The notes: generated by a model not told the origin, from the sequence alone. A stretch of 40,207 nt of DNA from an uncultured Eubacteriales bacterium (GCA_905201895.1 CAJKPX010000018.1:1-40207); one strand, 5' to 3'; counted from the stretch's first letter, positions 1 to 8,443 are shown. Translations and numbers: made by a program.

Positions 1-35
1 TCTCGGCTCGCCGACACTCTTGCGTCGACCTTTCT

Positions 36-64
36 ATTATACCACTTTCTCCTCCGCTTGTCAA
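36..64 (-). promoter_or_regulatory. Sigma-A promoter P2, leftward out of window
   Basis: On the minus strand TTGACA (59-64) and TATAAT (36-41) are separated by exactly 17 bp. Transcription would start near position 29 and leave the window at its left edge. The gene it serves is not visible. Confidence 0.85.
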
Positions 65-74
65 TACCTTTTTC

Positions 75-95
75 AAAACTTTTTCAAAAAGTTTT
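75..95. repeat. Perfect A/T palindrome between P1 and P2
   Basis: AAAACTTTTT and AAAAAGTTTT are exact inverted arms around a single C at 85. It lies just upstream of the P2 -35 box, so it could act as an A-tract upstream element or as a hairpin in the P1 transcript. Similar cores occur near 9931-9943 and 40193-40207. Confidence 0.6.
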
Positions 96-151
96 TTGGG
101 GTTGCCTGCGGTTAGATTGTGGCTGCTGCCCTGTTTTGCGGCAGCTTGTAT

Positions 152-180
152 ATTATACCTCTTTCGGTTGCATTTGTCAA
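152..180 (-). promoter_or_regulatory. Sigma-A promoter P1, leftward, with A-tract upstream region
   Basis: On the minus strand TTGACA (175-180) and TATAAT (152-157) are 17 bp apart, the same architecture as P2 about 116 bp downstream. Positions 181-225 are runs of A on this strand and resemble an UP element. A GCTGCC/GGCAGC hairpin (125-130 with 140-145) lies at the start of the P1 transcript. Tandem consensus promoters with A-tracts are typical of rRNA and other strongly expressed operons; that use is inferred. Confidence 0.85.
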
Positions 181-381
181 GCACTTTTTTTCATTTTTTC
201 GGCTTTTTTCATCTTTTTGTCCCTTTCAACAGTTTTCATACGACATTTTGCATGACATTTGAGTGAAAAAGTCAACAATATCACCAAAACATTCGTTCTT
301 TCCAACAAATCTCGGCTTTCTTTTTTGTTAAAGAGATGCAAAAAAAAACGCACGTCCATTTCTCCTTCAACCGAAGAAAAC
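181..381. other. AT-rich gene-free stretch upstream of P1
   Basis: No convincing gene is seen. The stretch holds A/T runs next to the P1 -35 box. A 60-codon lysine-rich frame on the minus strand has a misplaced ribosome binding site and no recognisable domain. The region separates the leftward promoters from the terminator of the GH36 operon. Confidence 0.6.
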
Positions 382-419
382 AAAAAAAGAGAAGCTCCGT
401 ATGCTCGCAGCTTCTCTTT
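382..419 (-). terminator. Intrinsic terminator of the isomerase-Gfo/Idh-GH36 operon
   Basis: Arms AAAGAGAAGCT (386-396) and AGCTTCTCTTT (409-419) form an 11-bp stem with a 12-nt loop. On the minus strand the stem is followed by a run of seven T, 12 nt beyond the GH36 stop codon. Confidence 0.85.
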
Positions 420-431
420 CCGCGGATTACA

Positions 432-2489
432 TTATGATTCAATCTTTTCGATCCAGATCAATCGCGACGTGCGAGGTGTCGGGAATTCCAATTGCATTGT
501 TCCTTCAAATTCCATACACGCGCCACTATCCTCGTCGATCAATCGGTAGCGTTCTCCCTTCGCAGCAAACGGCAAGGAAAGCGTAAAGGTGGGCTTTGCG
601 CAATCCTGTTCACGGAATCCAAGCAGGACGCCCTTTTCGGTTTCGGGATCAAAATAACAGAAAGCCGTATAATCGGTGTGATCAATCTCTCCGTGCTTTG
701 TACGGTCGATTTCCTTATGCCAAGGCGTGAGCACGTAAAACTCCTTTAATAAATAGGGAGCAACGCGTTTCCATTCAGCCAAGACCGTACGGTAAAAGGC
801 AAAATCGGTATCGGGCCTTTGCGTGGGCTGCAGGGTTGTGATATGCATGGAGGGCAAATAGGAGGCACGCACGCTGTAACGATCGGTTACACCGATTCCG
901 AAGGGATCATTGGTTGGATTATCGCCAATGCTCCCTGCGCCGTTGAAGGGGATCCATTTACTGAAGGAAGAAGTCATCGACAACCGATGCGCAATTCCCT
1001 TGCGGTCGCTGTCACTGCGGAGAAGCGGGATGCCGCGCCGCAGAGACTCCAGGTCATTTCGTCCGCCGCCGCTTGCACATGAATCCACAAATCCGCATCC
1101 ACCATGCTCCTTTGTACAGGCAATGATATCATCCCACATTTTGTAGTGCGCCGTCACAACGCTGCACTCAGTAATGCCGCGCCGATCCTCGCCCTGCTCA
1201 CGGTCCAACGTCTGCCAGAGATACGCCGATTTAAAATTGTGATCCTCGCGATACATCTCCACGCGGTTCTCGCGCAGCATCCGGCAAATGCGCGCGGTTG
1301 TCCATGCAAGACAAGCAGGGTCTCCGATATTATTGCAAATTCCGCGACGCCCCACCGTAGGGATCGCCCATGCAGGGTCATACCCGTAATTCTTTGCCAG
1401 ATTTTCGGGATCGGTTACACGCTCGGGCTCAAACCACACCAGCGTTTTCATGCCGTTGGCGCGCGCGAACTCGGTGGACTCCAAAAGCGTATCCCCGGGC
1501 CATTTTTCGGGATCCGGTATCCAGGTTCCAACCGTGTCCCACCAATCATGTCCCTTTTCAAACGGAATCGCACCTCGCCCATCGGGAGCAACATACCATC
1601 CCGCATCCAACCAACGAAAGTCAAAGTGCAGCCCCTCGGAAAGCAGCTTTTCCATACTGGGGCGCCACGTGGTATAATTTTCGGCAATACTGCCATCCGA
1701 ATGCGGAAGGCCCGTATCCAGCTCCAACCAAATCGTGGTAAACGGCTGCACATCATGCCCTTGGGCATCGGCTTTGGGCAGATTGTGGCGCACGAACCAA
1801 TCGCGCCAATAGTTTGTTGCAAAATGTTCGTTTCTTTTGGTGTAGGGTGCAACGGTAAAAAGTGCTGTGCGGATACACTCACCCGGCTTCAGATACAGAT
1901 GCAGATCGTTGACCGCGCTTGCCCGATAGGTAGTACGCTCGCCGTCAGAGGCGAAGGATGCCTCCCACGTGCCTGCCCAACCGATCGCAAGCATCGCGCC
2001 GCCGTCCCCGTATTCCAGATTGAAATACGGAAAATTGTTGTGCGTTGCCTGACCCGTGTGCGAGGTAAACTCCAATATGTTTCCCGTGGGATCTACGCAA
2101 TACGGGCGGTACTGATTGATATGATCGCCGAGAATCCCCTTGACATTCGGGTATTTGCCCTCGAAAACGATTTCGGAGCACACATCCTCAAGAATGCCGC
2201 TGTTTTCCTGTCCTACGTTTTCAAAATAGACGGTCCACTCGGTGACACCGTGAGAGCGATAATAGGTCAGAAGAAGACGAATTTCAAGAATACCGTCCAC
2301 CGAGACGAAGGTGTAGAGTGTGCTTTCCACCACTCCTGTGCGGATCGCTTTTTGATCCTTGATTGCCTGATTGGAAAAGCCTTGATACGGAACATTCTTG
2401 TAAGTAAAACGGAACGGAAGCTTTCCAAGATCGTTTCTGAGCTCCGCATAGGCACTGTCTGCCCGGGGATTTGAATAATCGCGTTTCAT
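432..2489 (-). CDS. GH36-type alpha-galactosidase-like glycoside hydrolase
   Basis: A 685-residue protein with the GH36 layout: an N-terminal beta-sandwich (about 1-250), a TIM barrel (about 250-600) and a small C-terminal sandwich. Barrel landmarks are FRWLDAGWY near 291-299, TLVWFEPERV near 349-358, the YRED tetrad with likely nucleophile D416, and LRSDSD with likely acid/base D493. Classical GH36 enzymes carry K-W-D where this one has R-E-D, which marks a less studied subgroup. The family retains configuration and usually releases alpha-galactose; the substrate here is not known. I chose the ATG at 2489 because AAAAGGAG lies 7 nt upstream; an upstream ATG at 2513 has no such site. It is the last gene of a three-gene sugar operon. 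There is no signal peptide, so it probably acts in the cytoplasm on imported oligosaccharides. Confidence 0.88.
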   Translation of the reverse strand: MKRDYSNPRADSAYAELRNDLGKLPFRFTYKNVPYQGFSNQAIKDQKAIRTGVVESTLYTFVSVDGILEIRLLLTYYRSHGVTEWTVYFENVGQENSGILEDVCSEIVFEGKYPNVKGILGDHINQYRPYCVDPTGNILEFTSHTGQATHNNFPYFNLEYGDGGAMLAIGWAGTWEASFASDGERTTYRASAVNDLHLYLKPGECIRTALFTVAPYTKRNEHFATNYWRDWFVRHNLPKADAQGHDVQPFTTIWLELDTGLPHSDGSIAENYTTWRPSMEKLLSEGLHFDFRWLDAGWYVAPDGRGAIPFEKGHDWWDTVGTWIPDPEKWPGDTLLESTEFARANGMKTLVWFEPERVTDPENLAKNYGYDPAWAIPTVGRRGICNNIGDPACLAWTTARICRMLRENRVEMYREDHNFKSAYLWQTLDREQGEDRRGITECSVVTAHYKMWDDIIACTKEHGGCGFVDSCASGGGRNDLESLRRGIPLLRSDSDRKGIAHRLSMTSSFSKWIPFNGAGSIGDNPTNDPFGIGVTDRYSVRASYLPSMHITTLQPTQRPDTDFAFYRTVLAEWKRVAPYLLKEFYVLTPWHKEIDRTKHGEIDHTDYTAFCYFDPETEKGVLLGFREQDCAKPTFTLSLPFAAKGERYRLIDEDSGACMEFEGTMQLEFPTPRTSRLIWIEKIES

Positions 2490-2511
2490 GATCAGTCTCC
2501 TTTTGCAAACC

Positions 2512-2543
2512 AAAGCCGACTCGCTATACAGTAAGTCGGCTTT
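2512..2543. other. Intergenic hairpin between Gfo/Idh and GH36 genes
   Basis: AAAGCCGACT (2512-2521) and AGTCGGCTTT (2534-2543) pair perfectly around a 12-nt loop. A T-rich tract follows on the plus strand; in the direction of the operon the T tract is weak. It may be a partial terminator or an RNA-stability hairpin that sets the GH36 level. Confidence 0.6.
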
Positions 2544-2555
2544 GTTGTTTTTTGA

Positions 2556-3731
2556 TTAGATCTCGGGGATCTCGACCTCGATCTCGCGTCCGATTGCTGC
2601 GGACTTTGCGATACCGTCGATGATCGCCTGGTTGTAGAGGATCTGCGAGGAAGGAACGGGAGCCTTGCCGCCCTCCTTGATTGCGTCGAGGAAGGTGCGG
2701 ATCTTCAGATCAAAGAGATTCTCCTTCATCTTGATGATCGGAATCTCGGTCTGGGTCTGCTCACCGCAAACCTCATGGTAGAGAACCATAGGTCCGCCAA
2801 CCGAGCCGTTCCAGCACTCGGTGGAGGGAATGCGCAGGCTTCCCTTGGTACCCATGATGATGGTGTCACCGGGGGTGTCGAGGTTCATTGCCCATGCAAT
2901 ACGGAAGTCGAGAATGATGCCACCCTCAAGGCGAACGAATGCAGCTGCGAAATCGTCAACGCCAAAGAGATCAGCATATTCGGGATGTCCGGTCTTTACG
3001 TAGTTGGAGTAGTTGGGATCGGTGCCGAAGAAGGCAGACTTGTAGCCCGAAACGGTCAGAGGCTTCGGATAGCCGATTGCGTTGAGCACCATATCGAGCG
3101 AGTAGCATCCGATATCGCCGAGCGCACCGATGCCTGCGGTCTTGTCCTCGATGAAGGTAGTTCCGAAGGGCGTGGGAATACCGCGACGACGTCCGCCACC
3201 GGTCTGGATGTAATAAATCTGACCGAGCGCACCCGAATCAACAACCTTCTTGATCATCTTCATGTTCGCGTCCATTCTGGGCTGGAAGCCGATGGAGAGA
3301 ATCTTGCCGCTTTCCTTTTCAGCCTTGCAAACTGCAACAGCCTCCTCGAGGGTTACGGTGAAGGGCTTCTCCAGCAGAACGTGCAGACCTGCGTTGAGCG
3401 CGTCGATGGCAGGCTGTGCATGCTGACGGTTGTAGGTACAAATGGTAACGGCATCGAGGTTGAGGCTCTTATCAGCGAGCATCTCCACGTGGGAAGCGTA
3501 GTCGGTCTTAACGCCCTCAACGCCATTCTTCTCGAAGAAAGCCTTTGCCTTGCCGGGGATGAGGTCTGCGCCTGCCACGATCTCAACGTCGGGCTGGTTG
3601 AGCAGAGCCTTGATGTGAGAGCCTGCGATCCATCCGCATCCGATAAATCCGATTCTCACCTTTTTGCTGGCATCAACAACCTTTGCTTCTTGGTTGTCCT
3701 TAAAAGCATCCAAATCCTTATCCAGTGCCAT
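2556..3731 (-). CDS. Gfo/Idh/MocA family NAD(P)-dependent oxidoreductase
   Basis: A 391-residue protein. After about 24 residues a Rossmann fold begins with IGFIGCGWIAGSH (nucleotide-binding GxGxxA-like loop), followed by the family EKP motif (LLEKPFTVTLEEA) and the C-terminal substrate domain with GDIGCYSLDM. In that last motif many relatives have His where this one has Tyr. Family members oxidise or reduce ring hydroxyls of sugars, inositols and glycosides. The ribosome binding site AAGGAG lies 10 nt upstream of the ATG. The gene is 34 nt downstream of the TIM-barrel isomerase and upstream of GH36, so the three probably form one pathway. The exact substrate cannot be read from sequence. Confidence 0.9.
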   Translation of the reverse strand: MALDKDLDAFKDNQEAKVVDASKKVRIGFIGCGWIAGSHIKALLNQPDVEIVAGADLIPGKAKAFFEKNGVEGVKTDYASHVEMLADKSLNLDAVTICTYNRQHAQPAIDALNAGLHVLLEKPFTVTLEEAVAVCKAEKESGKILSIGFQPRMDANMKMIKKVVDSGALGQIYYIQTGGGRRRGIPTPFGTTFIEDKTAGIGALGDIGCYSLDMVLNAIGYPKPLTVSGYKSAFFGTDPNYSNYVKTGHPEYADLFGVDDFAAAFVRLEGGIILDFRIAWAMNLDTPGDTIIMGTKGSLRIPSTECWNGSVGGPMVLYHEVCGEQTQTEIPIIKMKENLFDLKIRTFLDAIKEGGKAPVPSSQILYNQAIIDGIAKSAAIGREIEVEIPEI

Positions 3732-3765
3732 GATAAAATTCTCCTTTTATTTATTGTATTGTAAA

Positions 3766-4581
3766 TCAGTTTCCGATCGACTTGAGATATTCGCGGCTCT
3801 TGGCAGCGCACTCAAGGGGAGAAAGACCCATCGAGGGCTGATCCTGCTCCACAACAACCCAGCCTGCGCCTGCAGCCTCGGCTGCCTTGAGGATGGCGGG
3901 GAAATCCTGCTTGCCGCAACCAACGGGACGGAACTCAAAGTTTGCAGGACGTGTGGGTGCCTTCTTTTCGATACCGATCAGCTCGTACATGTTTTCGGAC
4001 TTGTCGCCCACAAAATCCTTGAGGTGGACAACGGGAGCGCGACCGGTGTACTTGAGCAGATACTCTGCGGGAACCTCGCCGCCAACGTTGACCCAGCAAA
4101 CGTCGAGCTCGGTCTGGAGCAGGTCTGCGGGAACCTCGTCATAGAGAATATCGAGGGCATATTTGCCGTCGAGCTTCATAAACTCGAAATCGTGGTTGTG
4201 GTAGAGGAGCGTCATGCCAAGCTTCTTGGCAACGCCGCCGATCATGGCAACGTTTTTGATCACCTCGTCAAAACGATCGGTTCCGGGACGATACTCCTCC
4301 GTCAGATACGGAACAACAACGAACTTGCAACCGATCGTTGCATAAATCGACAGAACTCCCTCGGGGTCTGCAACCATATCAACGTAAGGAACGTGTGCGG
4401 AAAGAGGCGTCAGACCGATCTCGGCGCACATTGCGCGAACCTCCTCGGGAGCGTGACCATACAGCCCTGCGAACTCCACACCGTCGTAGCCCATTTCCTT
4501 GATCTTTTTCAGCGTGCCGCGAAGATCTGCTTTTGCGTCATCGCGCACCGAATAGACCTGAAGCGCAACAGGAAAAGACAT
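3766..4581 (-). CDS. Sugar phosphate isomerase/epimerase (xylose-isomerase-like TIM barrel)
   Basis: A 271-residue single-domain protein of the AP-endonuclease-2/xylose-isomerase-like TIM-barrel superfamily. GYDGVEFAGLYGH (first metal-ligand Glu), LLYHNHDFEF (metal-binding His/Asp) and the late TELDVCWVNVGGE and VVVEQDQPS segments are family hallmarks. The family comprises divalent-metal-dependent isomerases, epimerases and, in some glycoside pathways, lyases acting on 3-keto sugars. It is the promoter-proximal gene; AGGAG lies 9 nt before the ATG. Pairing with a Gfo/Idh/MocA oxidoreductase is a recurrent arrangement for inositol, keto-sugar or glycoside catabolism. Confidence 0.88.
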   Translation of the reverse strand: MSFPVALQVYSVRDDAKADLRGTLKKIKEMGYDGVEFAGLYGHAPEEVRAMCAEIGLTPLSAHVPYVDMVADPEGVLSIYATIGCKFVVVPYLTEEYRPGTDRFDEVIKNVAMIGGVAKKLGMTLLYHNHDFEFMKLDGKYALDILYDEVPADLLQTELDVCWVNVGGEVPAEYLLKYTGRAPVVHLKDFVGDKSENMYELIGIEKKAPTRPANFEFRPVGCGKQDFPAILKAAEAAGAGWVVVEQDQPSMGLSPLECAAKSREYLKSIGN

Positions 4582-4633
4582 TTTTCGTTACTCCTTTTTT
4601 CTTTTTTATGCGAAGCACAATACTTCTACTTTA

Positions 4634-4662
4634 ATTATAAGACAAAACATGCTCTATTTCAA
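4634..4662 (-). promoter_or_regulatory. Promoter of the isomerase-Gfo/Idh-GH36 operon
   Basis: TTGAAA (4657-4662) and TATAAT (4634-4639) on the minus strand with a 17-bp spacer, about 50 nt upstream of the isomerase start codon. Confidence 0.85.
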
Positions 4663-4665
4663 GAC

Positions 4666-4692
4666 ACAAATGGGCATAAAAAAGACATTTGT
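4666..4692. promoter_or_regulatory. Inverted repeat upstream of the sugar operon promoter
   Basis: ACAAATG (4666-4672) and CATTTGT (4686-4692) are perfect 7-bp inverted arms, immediately upstream of the -35 box. The position would suit an activator or a repressor binding site. No regulator gene is adjacent. Confidence 0.4.
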
Positions 4693-4698
4693 TGCCAT

Positions 4699-5208
4699 TT
4701 ATTGCATTTTGAGGGTCGAGATCAGGGTATCGTCGGCAAGGATATGGAGATAAAAAATCTCATCCTCGTCGCGCACCTTGAGCAGATAAATCCCATCCCC
4801 CCATAGCTGTGCGGTGTAGTAGTACACCCTCTGTTGGCGGAGAGTGCCCGAAACGGCCTTTCGGTTCTCCGATGTGAGCTTGGTGATCTCAACAATGTCT
4901 GTCACCGAAATGCGGCAAACCACGGTGACGTGATTGCCGTAGTATTCGGTAATCACAAGATCGGGAGCGGTGCGGTCGGGGGAATCCGACTCGGTAACCG
5001 CATAGACAAAGCGACGCAAGAGGCAACGCGATACGAACATCACGGCGCCGACCAACGCAAAGATCATGCCAACGTGGTACAGCGAATCGTAGTGCACGTT
5101 CGGATGTGTTGCTACACCAAAGAGCAATGCCGCAAGCGCCAAAAGCCCGAAGGTTGCAAGCTTTTCCCGTTTTTTGGGGGATTTGGGGTCGTATTCGTAA
5201 TATTTCAT
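4699..5208 (-). CDS. Small membrane protein of unknown function (two TM segments)
   Basis: A 169-residue protein I do not recognise. Two hydrophobic segments (about residues 19-36 and 43-62) form a hairpin, followed by a soluble C-terminal domain with alternating strands (residues about 80-169), as in PH-like membrane-anchored domains. The ribosome binding site GAGAGG overlaps the gatB stop codon and the gene starts only 12 nt after it, so it is translated as the last gene of the rpmH-gatB operon. It shows some similarity in layout, not evident identity, to the 168-residue protein at 30884-31390. Confidence 0.75.
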   Translation of the reverse strand: MKYYEYDPKSPKKREKLATFGLLALAALLFGVATHPNVHYDSLYHVGMIFALVGAVMFVSRCLLRRFVYAVTESDSPDRTAPDLVITEYYGNHVTVVCRISVTDIVEITKLTSENRKAVSGTLRQQRVYYYTAQLWGDGIYLLKVRDEDEIFYLHILADDTLISTLKMQ

Positions 5209-5220
5209 GCTGTTATCCTC

Positions 5221-6654
5221 TCACGAACTCGTTTGATTTCCCAGAGCCTCCACGAGGAGCAACTCCAGAAGTCGCGGCTCCGCACGTCCCGCAGTCCGCG
5301 CCATTGCCTGACCCTGCAGGGCACGCAGGGCGGCAGTTTTTCCCCGTTTGTAGTCCTCCACCGCACGCGGATTTGCCGCAAGCACCTCGCGGACGGTCTC
5401 TGTGAGTCGGGCGCGATCGGTGATCTGTGCCAACCCCTCGCGCTCCACCGTCTCGCGCAGATCGAGGTCTGCCGCACAGAGACGTGACAAAAGCTTTTTC
5501 GCGGTTGCGGAATTGATCACACCGCTCCCAAGAAGCTCGGCGAGCTCCGCCATGCGATCGGCAGACACGGGCGAGATAAATGGATCGGAGCCACAGACGC
5601 GCAGCAAATCGGTCAGAATCAGGTGCACAAGGATCGTCGGATAGACGGTCTTCCCTGCCGCACGCTCGTAAAAATCGGCAAGCAAAGGCTCTCCCACCAA
5701 AATTGCGGCGTCGGCATCGGTGATCGCGTATTCTGCCGCGAGGCGCCTTGCCCGTTCGTCGGGAAGCTCGGGCAGCTCGCTGCGGATCCGTGCAAGCGTA
5801 TCACCGTCCACCGAGATCGGCAAAAGATCGGGCTCGGGTAGATAGCGGTAGTCCACCGCACGCTCCTTGGCGCGCATGATGCGCGTTTCTCCGCTCGGCA
5901 CGTCGTAACGCCGCGTTTCGGGACGAAGCGCCTCCCCTCGGTCGAGCGCAGCGGATTGGCGCTTGATCTCATAGGCGATCGCCTTTTCAACGAAGGCAAA
6001 GGAATTGAGATTTTTGATCTCGGTGCGCACGCCCATCCGTTTCTCCCCACGCGGACGCAGAGAAAGGTTGACGTCGCAGCGCAGAGAGCCCTCCTGCATG
6101 CGGCAGTCCGAGATACCGCAGGTGAGCAGAATTCCGCGCAGAGCACGCAGGTAAGCAGATGCCTCGGCGGCACTGCGAATATCGGGGCGCGAGACGATCT
6201 CAATGAGCGGAACGCCACATCGGTTGCAGTCAACGAGCGTCTCATCCCCTCTGTGGATCAGCTTGCCCGCGTCCTCCTCAATGTGAATGCGCGCGATGCC
6301 CACGCGTCGCTCACAGCCGTTAACCGTTACCGTGAGCGATCCGTTTTTGCAGAGCGGCGAGACGTCCTGCGAAATTTGATACGCCTTGGGCAGGTCGGGG
6401 TAAAAATACTGCTTTCGATCGGTTCTGCTGATCTGCGAAATCTCACATCCGAGGGCAAGCCCCGCGCGCACGGCAAGCTCCACCGCGTGGCGGTTGAGTG
6501 TCGGCATCGTGCCGGGCAGCCCCAAGCAGATCGGACAGCATTGGGTATTCGGCTCTGCGCCGAAATCGGTGGGACAGGCGCAGAATATCTTGGTGGCGGT
6601 GCGAAGCTCGGCGTGAACCTCCAGCCCGATCACCGCCTCGTATACGGTATCCAT
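5221..6654 (-). CDS. gatB: Asp-tRNA(Asn)/Glu-tRNA(Gln) amidotransferase subunit B
   Basis: A 477-residue protein, the normal GatB length. The start (YEAVIGLEVHAEL), the CCPICLGLPG segment with CPxC-type cysteines, DRKQYFYPDLPK and EIVSRPDIRS are GatB signatures of the kinase-like cradle domain. The last about 150 residues are the helical and YqeY-like tail that grips the tRNA. With GatA and GatC it transamidates mischarged Glu-tRNA(Gln) and/or Asp-tRNA(Asn), which implies the organism lacks at least one direct glutaminyl or asparaginyl route. AAGGAG lies 5 nt upstream. It is 12 nt downstream of gatA. Confidence 0.97.
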   Translation of the reverse strand: MDTVYEAVIGLEVHAELRTATKIFCACPTDFGAEPNTQCCPICLGLPGTMPTLNRHAVELAVRAGLALGCEISQISRTDRKQYFYPDLPKAYQISQDVSPLCKNGSLTVTVNGCERRVGIARIHIEEDAGKLIHRGDETLVDCNRCGVPLIEIVSRPDIRSAAEASAYLRALRGILLTCGISDCRMQEGSLRCDVNLSLRPRGEKRMGVRTEIKNLNSFAFVEKAIAYEIKRQSAALDRGEALRPETRRYDVPSGETRIMRAKERAVDYRYLPEPDLLPISVDGDTLARIRSELPELPDERARRLAAEYAITDADAAILVGEPLLADFYERAAGKTVYPTILVHLILTDLLRVCGSDPFISPVSADRMAELAELLGSGVINSATAKKLLSRLCAADLDLRETVEREGLAQITDRARLTETVREVLAANPRAVEDYKRGKTAALRALQGQAMARTAGRAEPRLLELLLVEALGNQTSS

Positions 6655-6666
6655 AAAAGCTCCTTT

Positions 6667-8121
6667 TCAGTTTGCTCTCTGCAGGCTTGCCGCAGCGCGC
6701 AAAAGTCTCTCGTCGGCATCGGGCGCGGCGATGAGCTGTACGCCGAGCGGCAGCCCCTCAACGCTCCTTCCAAACGGAACCGAGATCGCAGGTAACCCCG
6801 CAAGGCTTGCGTAAACCGCGCAAAGATCGGCACGGCGCTGCAGGTCGGGCGCAAGCTGCTCGCCAAGACGAAATGCCGCCGTCGGCGCGGTTGGCGTCAG
6901 AATCAGATCATAGCGCGAGAGCGTTTGCAAAAGACTGTTGCGAATCAAACGGCGCGCCTCGATTGCGCGATCGTAGTAGATCGGTCGGTTTTTCTCGGAG
7001 AGCACCGACATGCCAAACAAAATCCGACGCTTGACCTCCTTGCCAAGCCCTGCCCCCCTGGTCTCGGCATACATGGAGGCAAGATCACCCGCCCCCTCGC
7101 TCCGAGTTCCGAAGCGCACGCCGTCGTAGCGCCCCATATTGGAGGATGCCTCGGCGGCAGAAAGCACGCAATAGGACGCCAGCGCCCATTCGGGCGAGGG
7201 CAAAGTCACCTCCTCCACCGCGGCGCCCTGCCTACGAAGCTGCTCTGCGACGCGCAGAACCGTCTCGGCAACCTCGGGCGAGATTGCGGGAGGCTCGAGA
7301 AGCGCAGGCACGATCGCCACGCGCAGGGGGGCTTCGGTCATCAGGTTTTCTCCCGTGGACACAGCCCCCACCGGATCGCGTGAGGTGGCGTCCATCGGAT
7401 CACGCCCGAGCAATTCGCGAAAGATCAGCGCGGTATCCTCCACGCTCCGCGCAAGAATCCCCACGCAGTCGAGCGAGGAAGCAAGCGCGATCATGCCGTA
7501 GCGCGAGAGCAGACCGTTGGTGGGCTTGAAGCCGACCGTACCGCAAAATGCGGCAGGCTGTCGCACCGATCCGCCCGTGTCCGAGCCGAGCGCAAAAGGG
7601 ACCTCAAGAGCGGCAACCGCAGCGGCAGAGCCGCCCGACGAGCCACCCGCCGCACGGGTTGGGTCATGGGGATTGCGCGTGATACCAAGCGCCGATTGCT
7701 CACAGGACGAGCCCATTGCAAATTCATCCAGATTCAACTTTCCAAGCAGAACGCAGCCCGCGGCACTCAAACGGGAGACAACGGTTGCATCGTAGGGCGG
7801 AACGAAATCCGCAAGCATCCGAGAGGCGGCGGTCGTGCGCAATCCGCGCGTGCAAAAATTATCCTTGATTGCCCACGGAATGCCGTCGAGAGCCCCCCGA
7901 CATTGTCCTGCCGCACGGCGCGCGTCAGACTCCTCTGCTGCACGCATTGCCCCCTCGGGATCAAGCGTGAGAAATGCCCCAACCGCCCCCTCACACGCTG
8001 CAATGCGATCAAGGCAGGCGCGCGTGAGATCAACAGAGCGATATTCTCCCGCGGAGAGCGCCGCGCTGTGCTCGAGAACCGTGCGGGAAAGCACACCCTC
8101 ATTCATCATCCGATCGGTCAT
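6667..8121 (-). CDS. gatA: Asp-tRNA(Asn)/Glu-tRNA(Gln) amidotransferase subunit A
   Basis: A 484-residue amidase-signature enzyme that releases ammonia from glutamine for GatB. The catalytic triad is visible: K86 in GIPWAIKDN, cis-Ser S161 in GGSSGGS and nucleophile S185 in DTGGSVRQP. I prefer the ATG at 8121 to the one at 8127. For 8121 the GGAGG element lies 7 nt upstream; for 8127 it would abut the start codon. The gatC stop codon TGA lies 2 nt before this start, so the two are translationally coupled. The order gatC-gatA-gatB is the usual one. Confidence 0.97.
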   Translation of the reverse strand: MTDRMMNEGVLSRTVLEHSAALSAGEYRSVDLTRACLDRIAACEGAVGAFLTLDPEGAMRAAEESDARRAAGQCRGALDGIPWAIKDNFCTRGLRTTAASRMLADFVPPYDATVVSRLSAAGCVLLGKLNLDEFAMGSSCEQSALGITRNPHDPTRAAGGSSGGSAAAVAALEVPFALGSDTGGSVRQPAAFCGTVGFKPTNGLLSRYGMIALASSLDCVGILARSVEDTALIFRELLGRDPMDATSRDPVGAVSTGENLMTEAPLRVAIVPALLEPPAISPEVAETVLRVAEQLRRQGAAVEEVTLPSPEWALASYCVLSAAEASSNMGRYDGVRFGTRSEGAGDLASMYAETRGAGLGKEVKRRILFGMSVLSEKNRPIYYDRAIEARRLIRNSLLQTLSRYDLILTPTAPTAAFRLGEQLAPDLQRRADLCAVYASLAGLPAISVPFGRSVEGLPLGVQLIAAPDADERLLRAAASLQRAN

Positions 8122-8123
8122 TT

Positions 8124-8420
8124 TCATTCCTCCACCGCACGCGGCACCACGATATATCCGTCACGCTGACAGGGCGCTGCACGCAAAAGCTCCTCTCGGG
8201 GCAGGCAGGGGATCGGTTTATCCTCGCGCAGTCCGTTCATATCAGCAAACGCAGCATCACGCTCTGCGTCGGCGGTGAGCGGAATATCACGAAGCGAATC
8301 TGCCAACGAGAAAAGCCGCTCCATGTCTCCTGCAAACTCCGACACCTCTGCATCGGTCAGCGCGATCTGCGCGGGACTCGCCAATTCGCGGATTTGTTCC
8401 TCCGAAAATTTGATACCCAT
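8124..8420 (-). CDS. gatC: Asp-tRNA(Asn)/Glu-tRNA(Gln) amidotransferase subunit C
   Basis: A 98-residue protein with the GatC pattern: short N-terminal helix (FSEEQIRELASPAQIALTD), helix with FAGDMERLF, and a C-terminal stretch of the LREDKP / PREELLRAAP type. It belts GatA to GatB. No Shine-Dalgarno sequence is visible upstream of the ATG; the preceding 25 nt are A-rich. Translation may rely on coupling to mnmE, whose stop codon is 23 nt upstream. Confidence 0.93.
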   Translation of the reverse strand: MGIKFSEEQIRELASPAQIALTDAEVSEFAGDMERLFSLADSLRDIPLTADAERDAAFADMNGLREDKPIPCLPREELLRAAPCQRDGYIVVPRAVEE

Positions 8421-8443
8421 TTTTCGTTTTTCGCTTTCGTTTC

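Noticed and set aside
177..383. A 68-codon lysine-rich frame on the minus strand
   Set aside because: The AAGGAG-like site would be too close to the internal ATG, no promoter precedes it, and it overlaps the P1 promoter.
1104..2474. A 456-codon frame on the plus strand opposite the GH36 gene
   Set aside because: It is antisense to a recognisable GH36 gene, has no similarity to a known protein and no ribosome binding site. Similar long antisense frames at 10636-12852, 16579-18414, 19396-21300 and 32642-34843 are rejected for the same reason.
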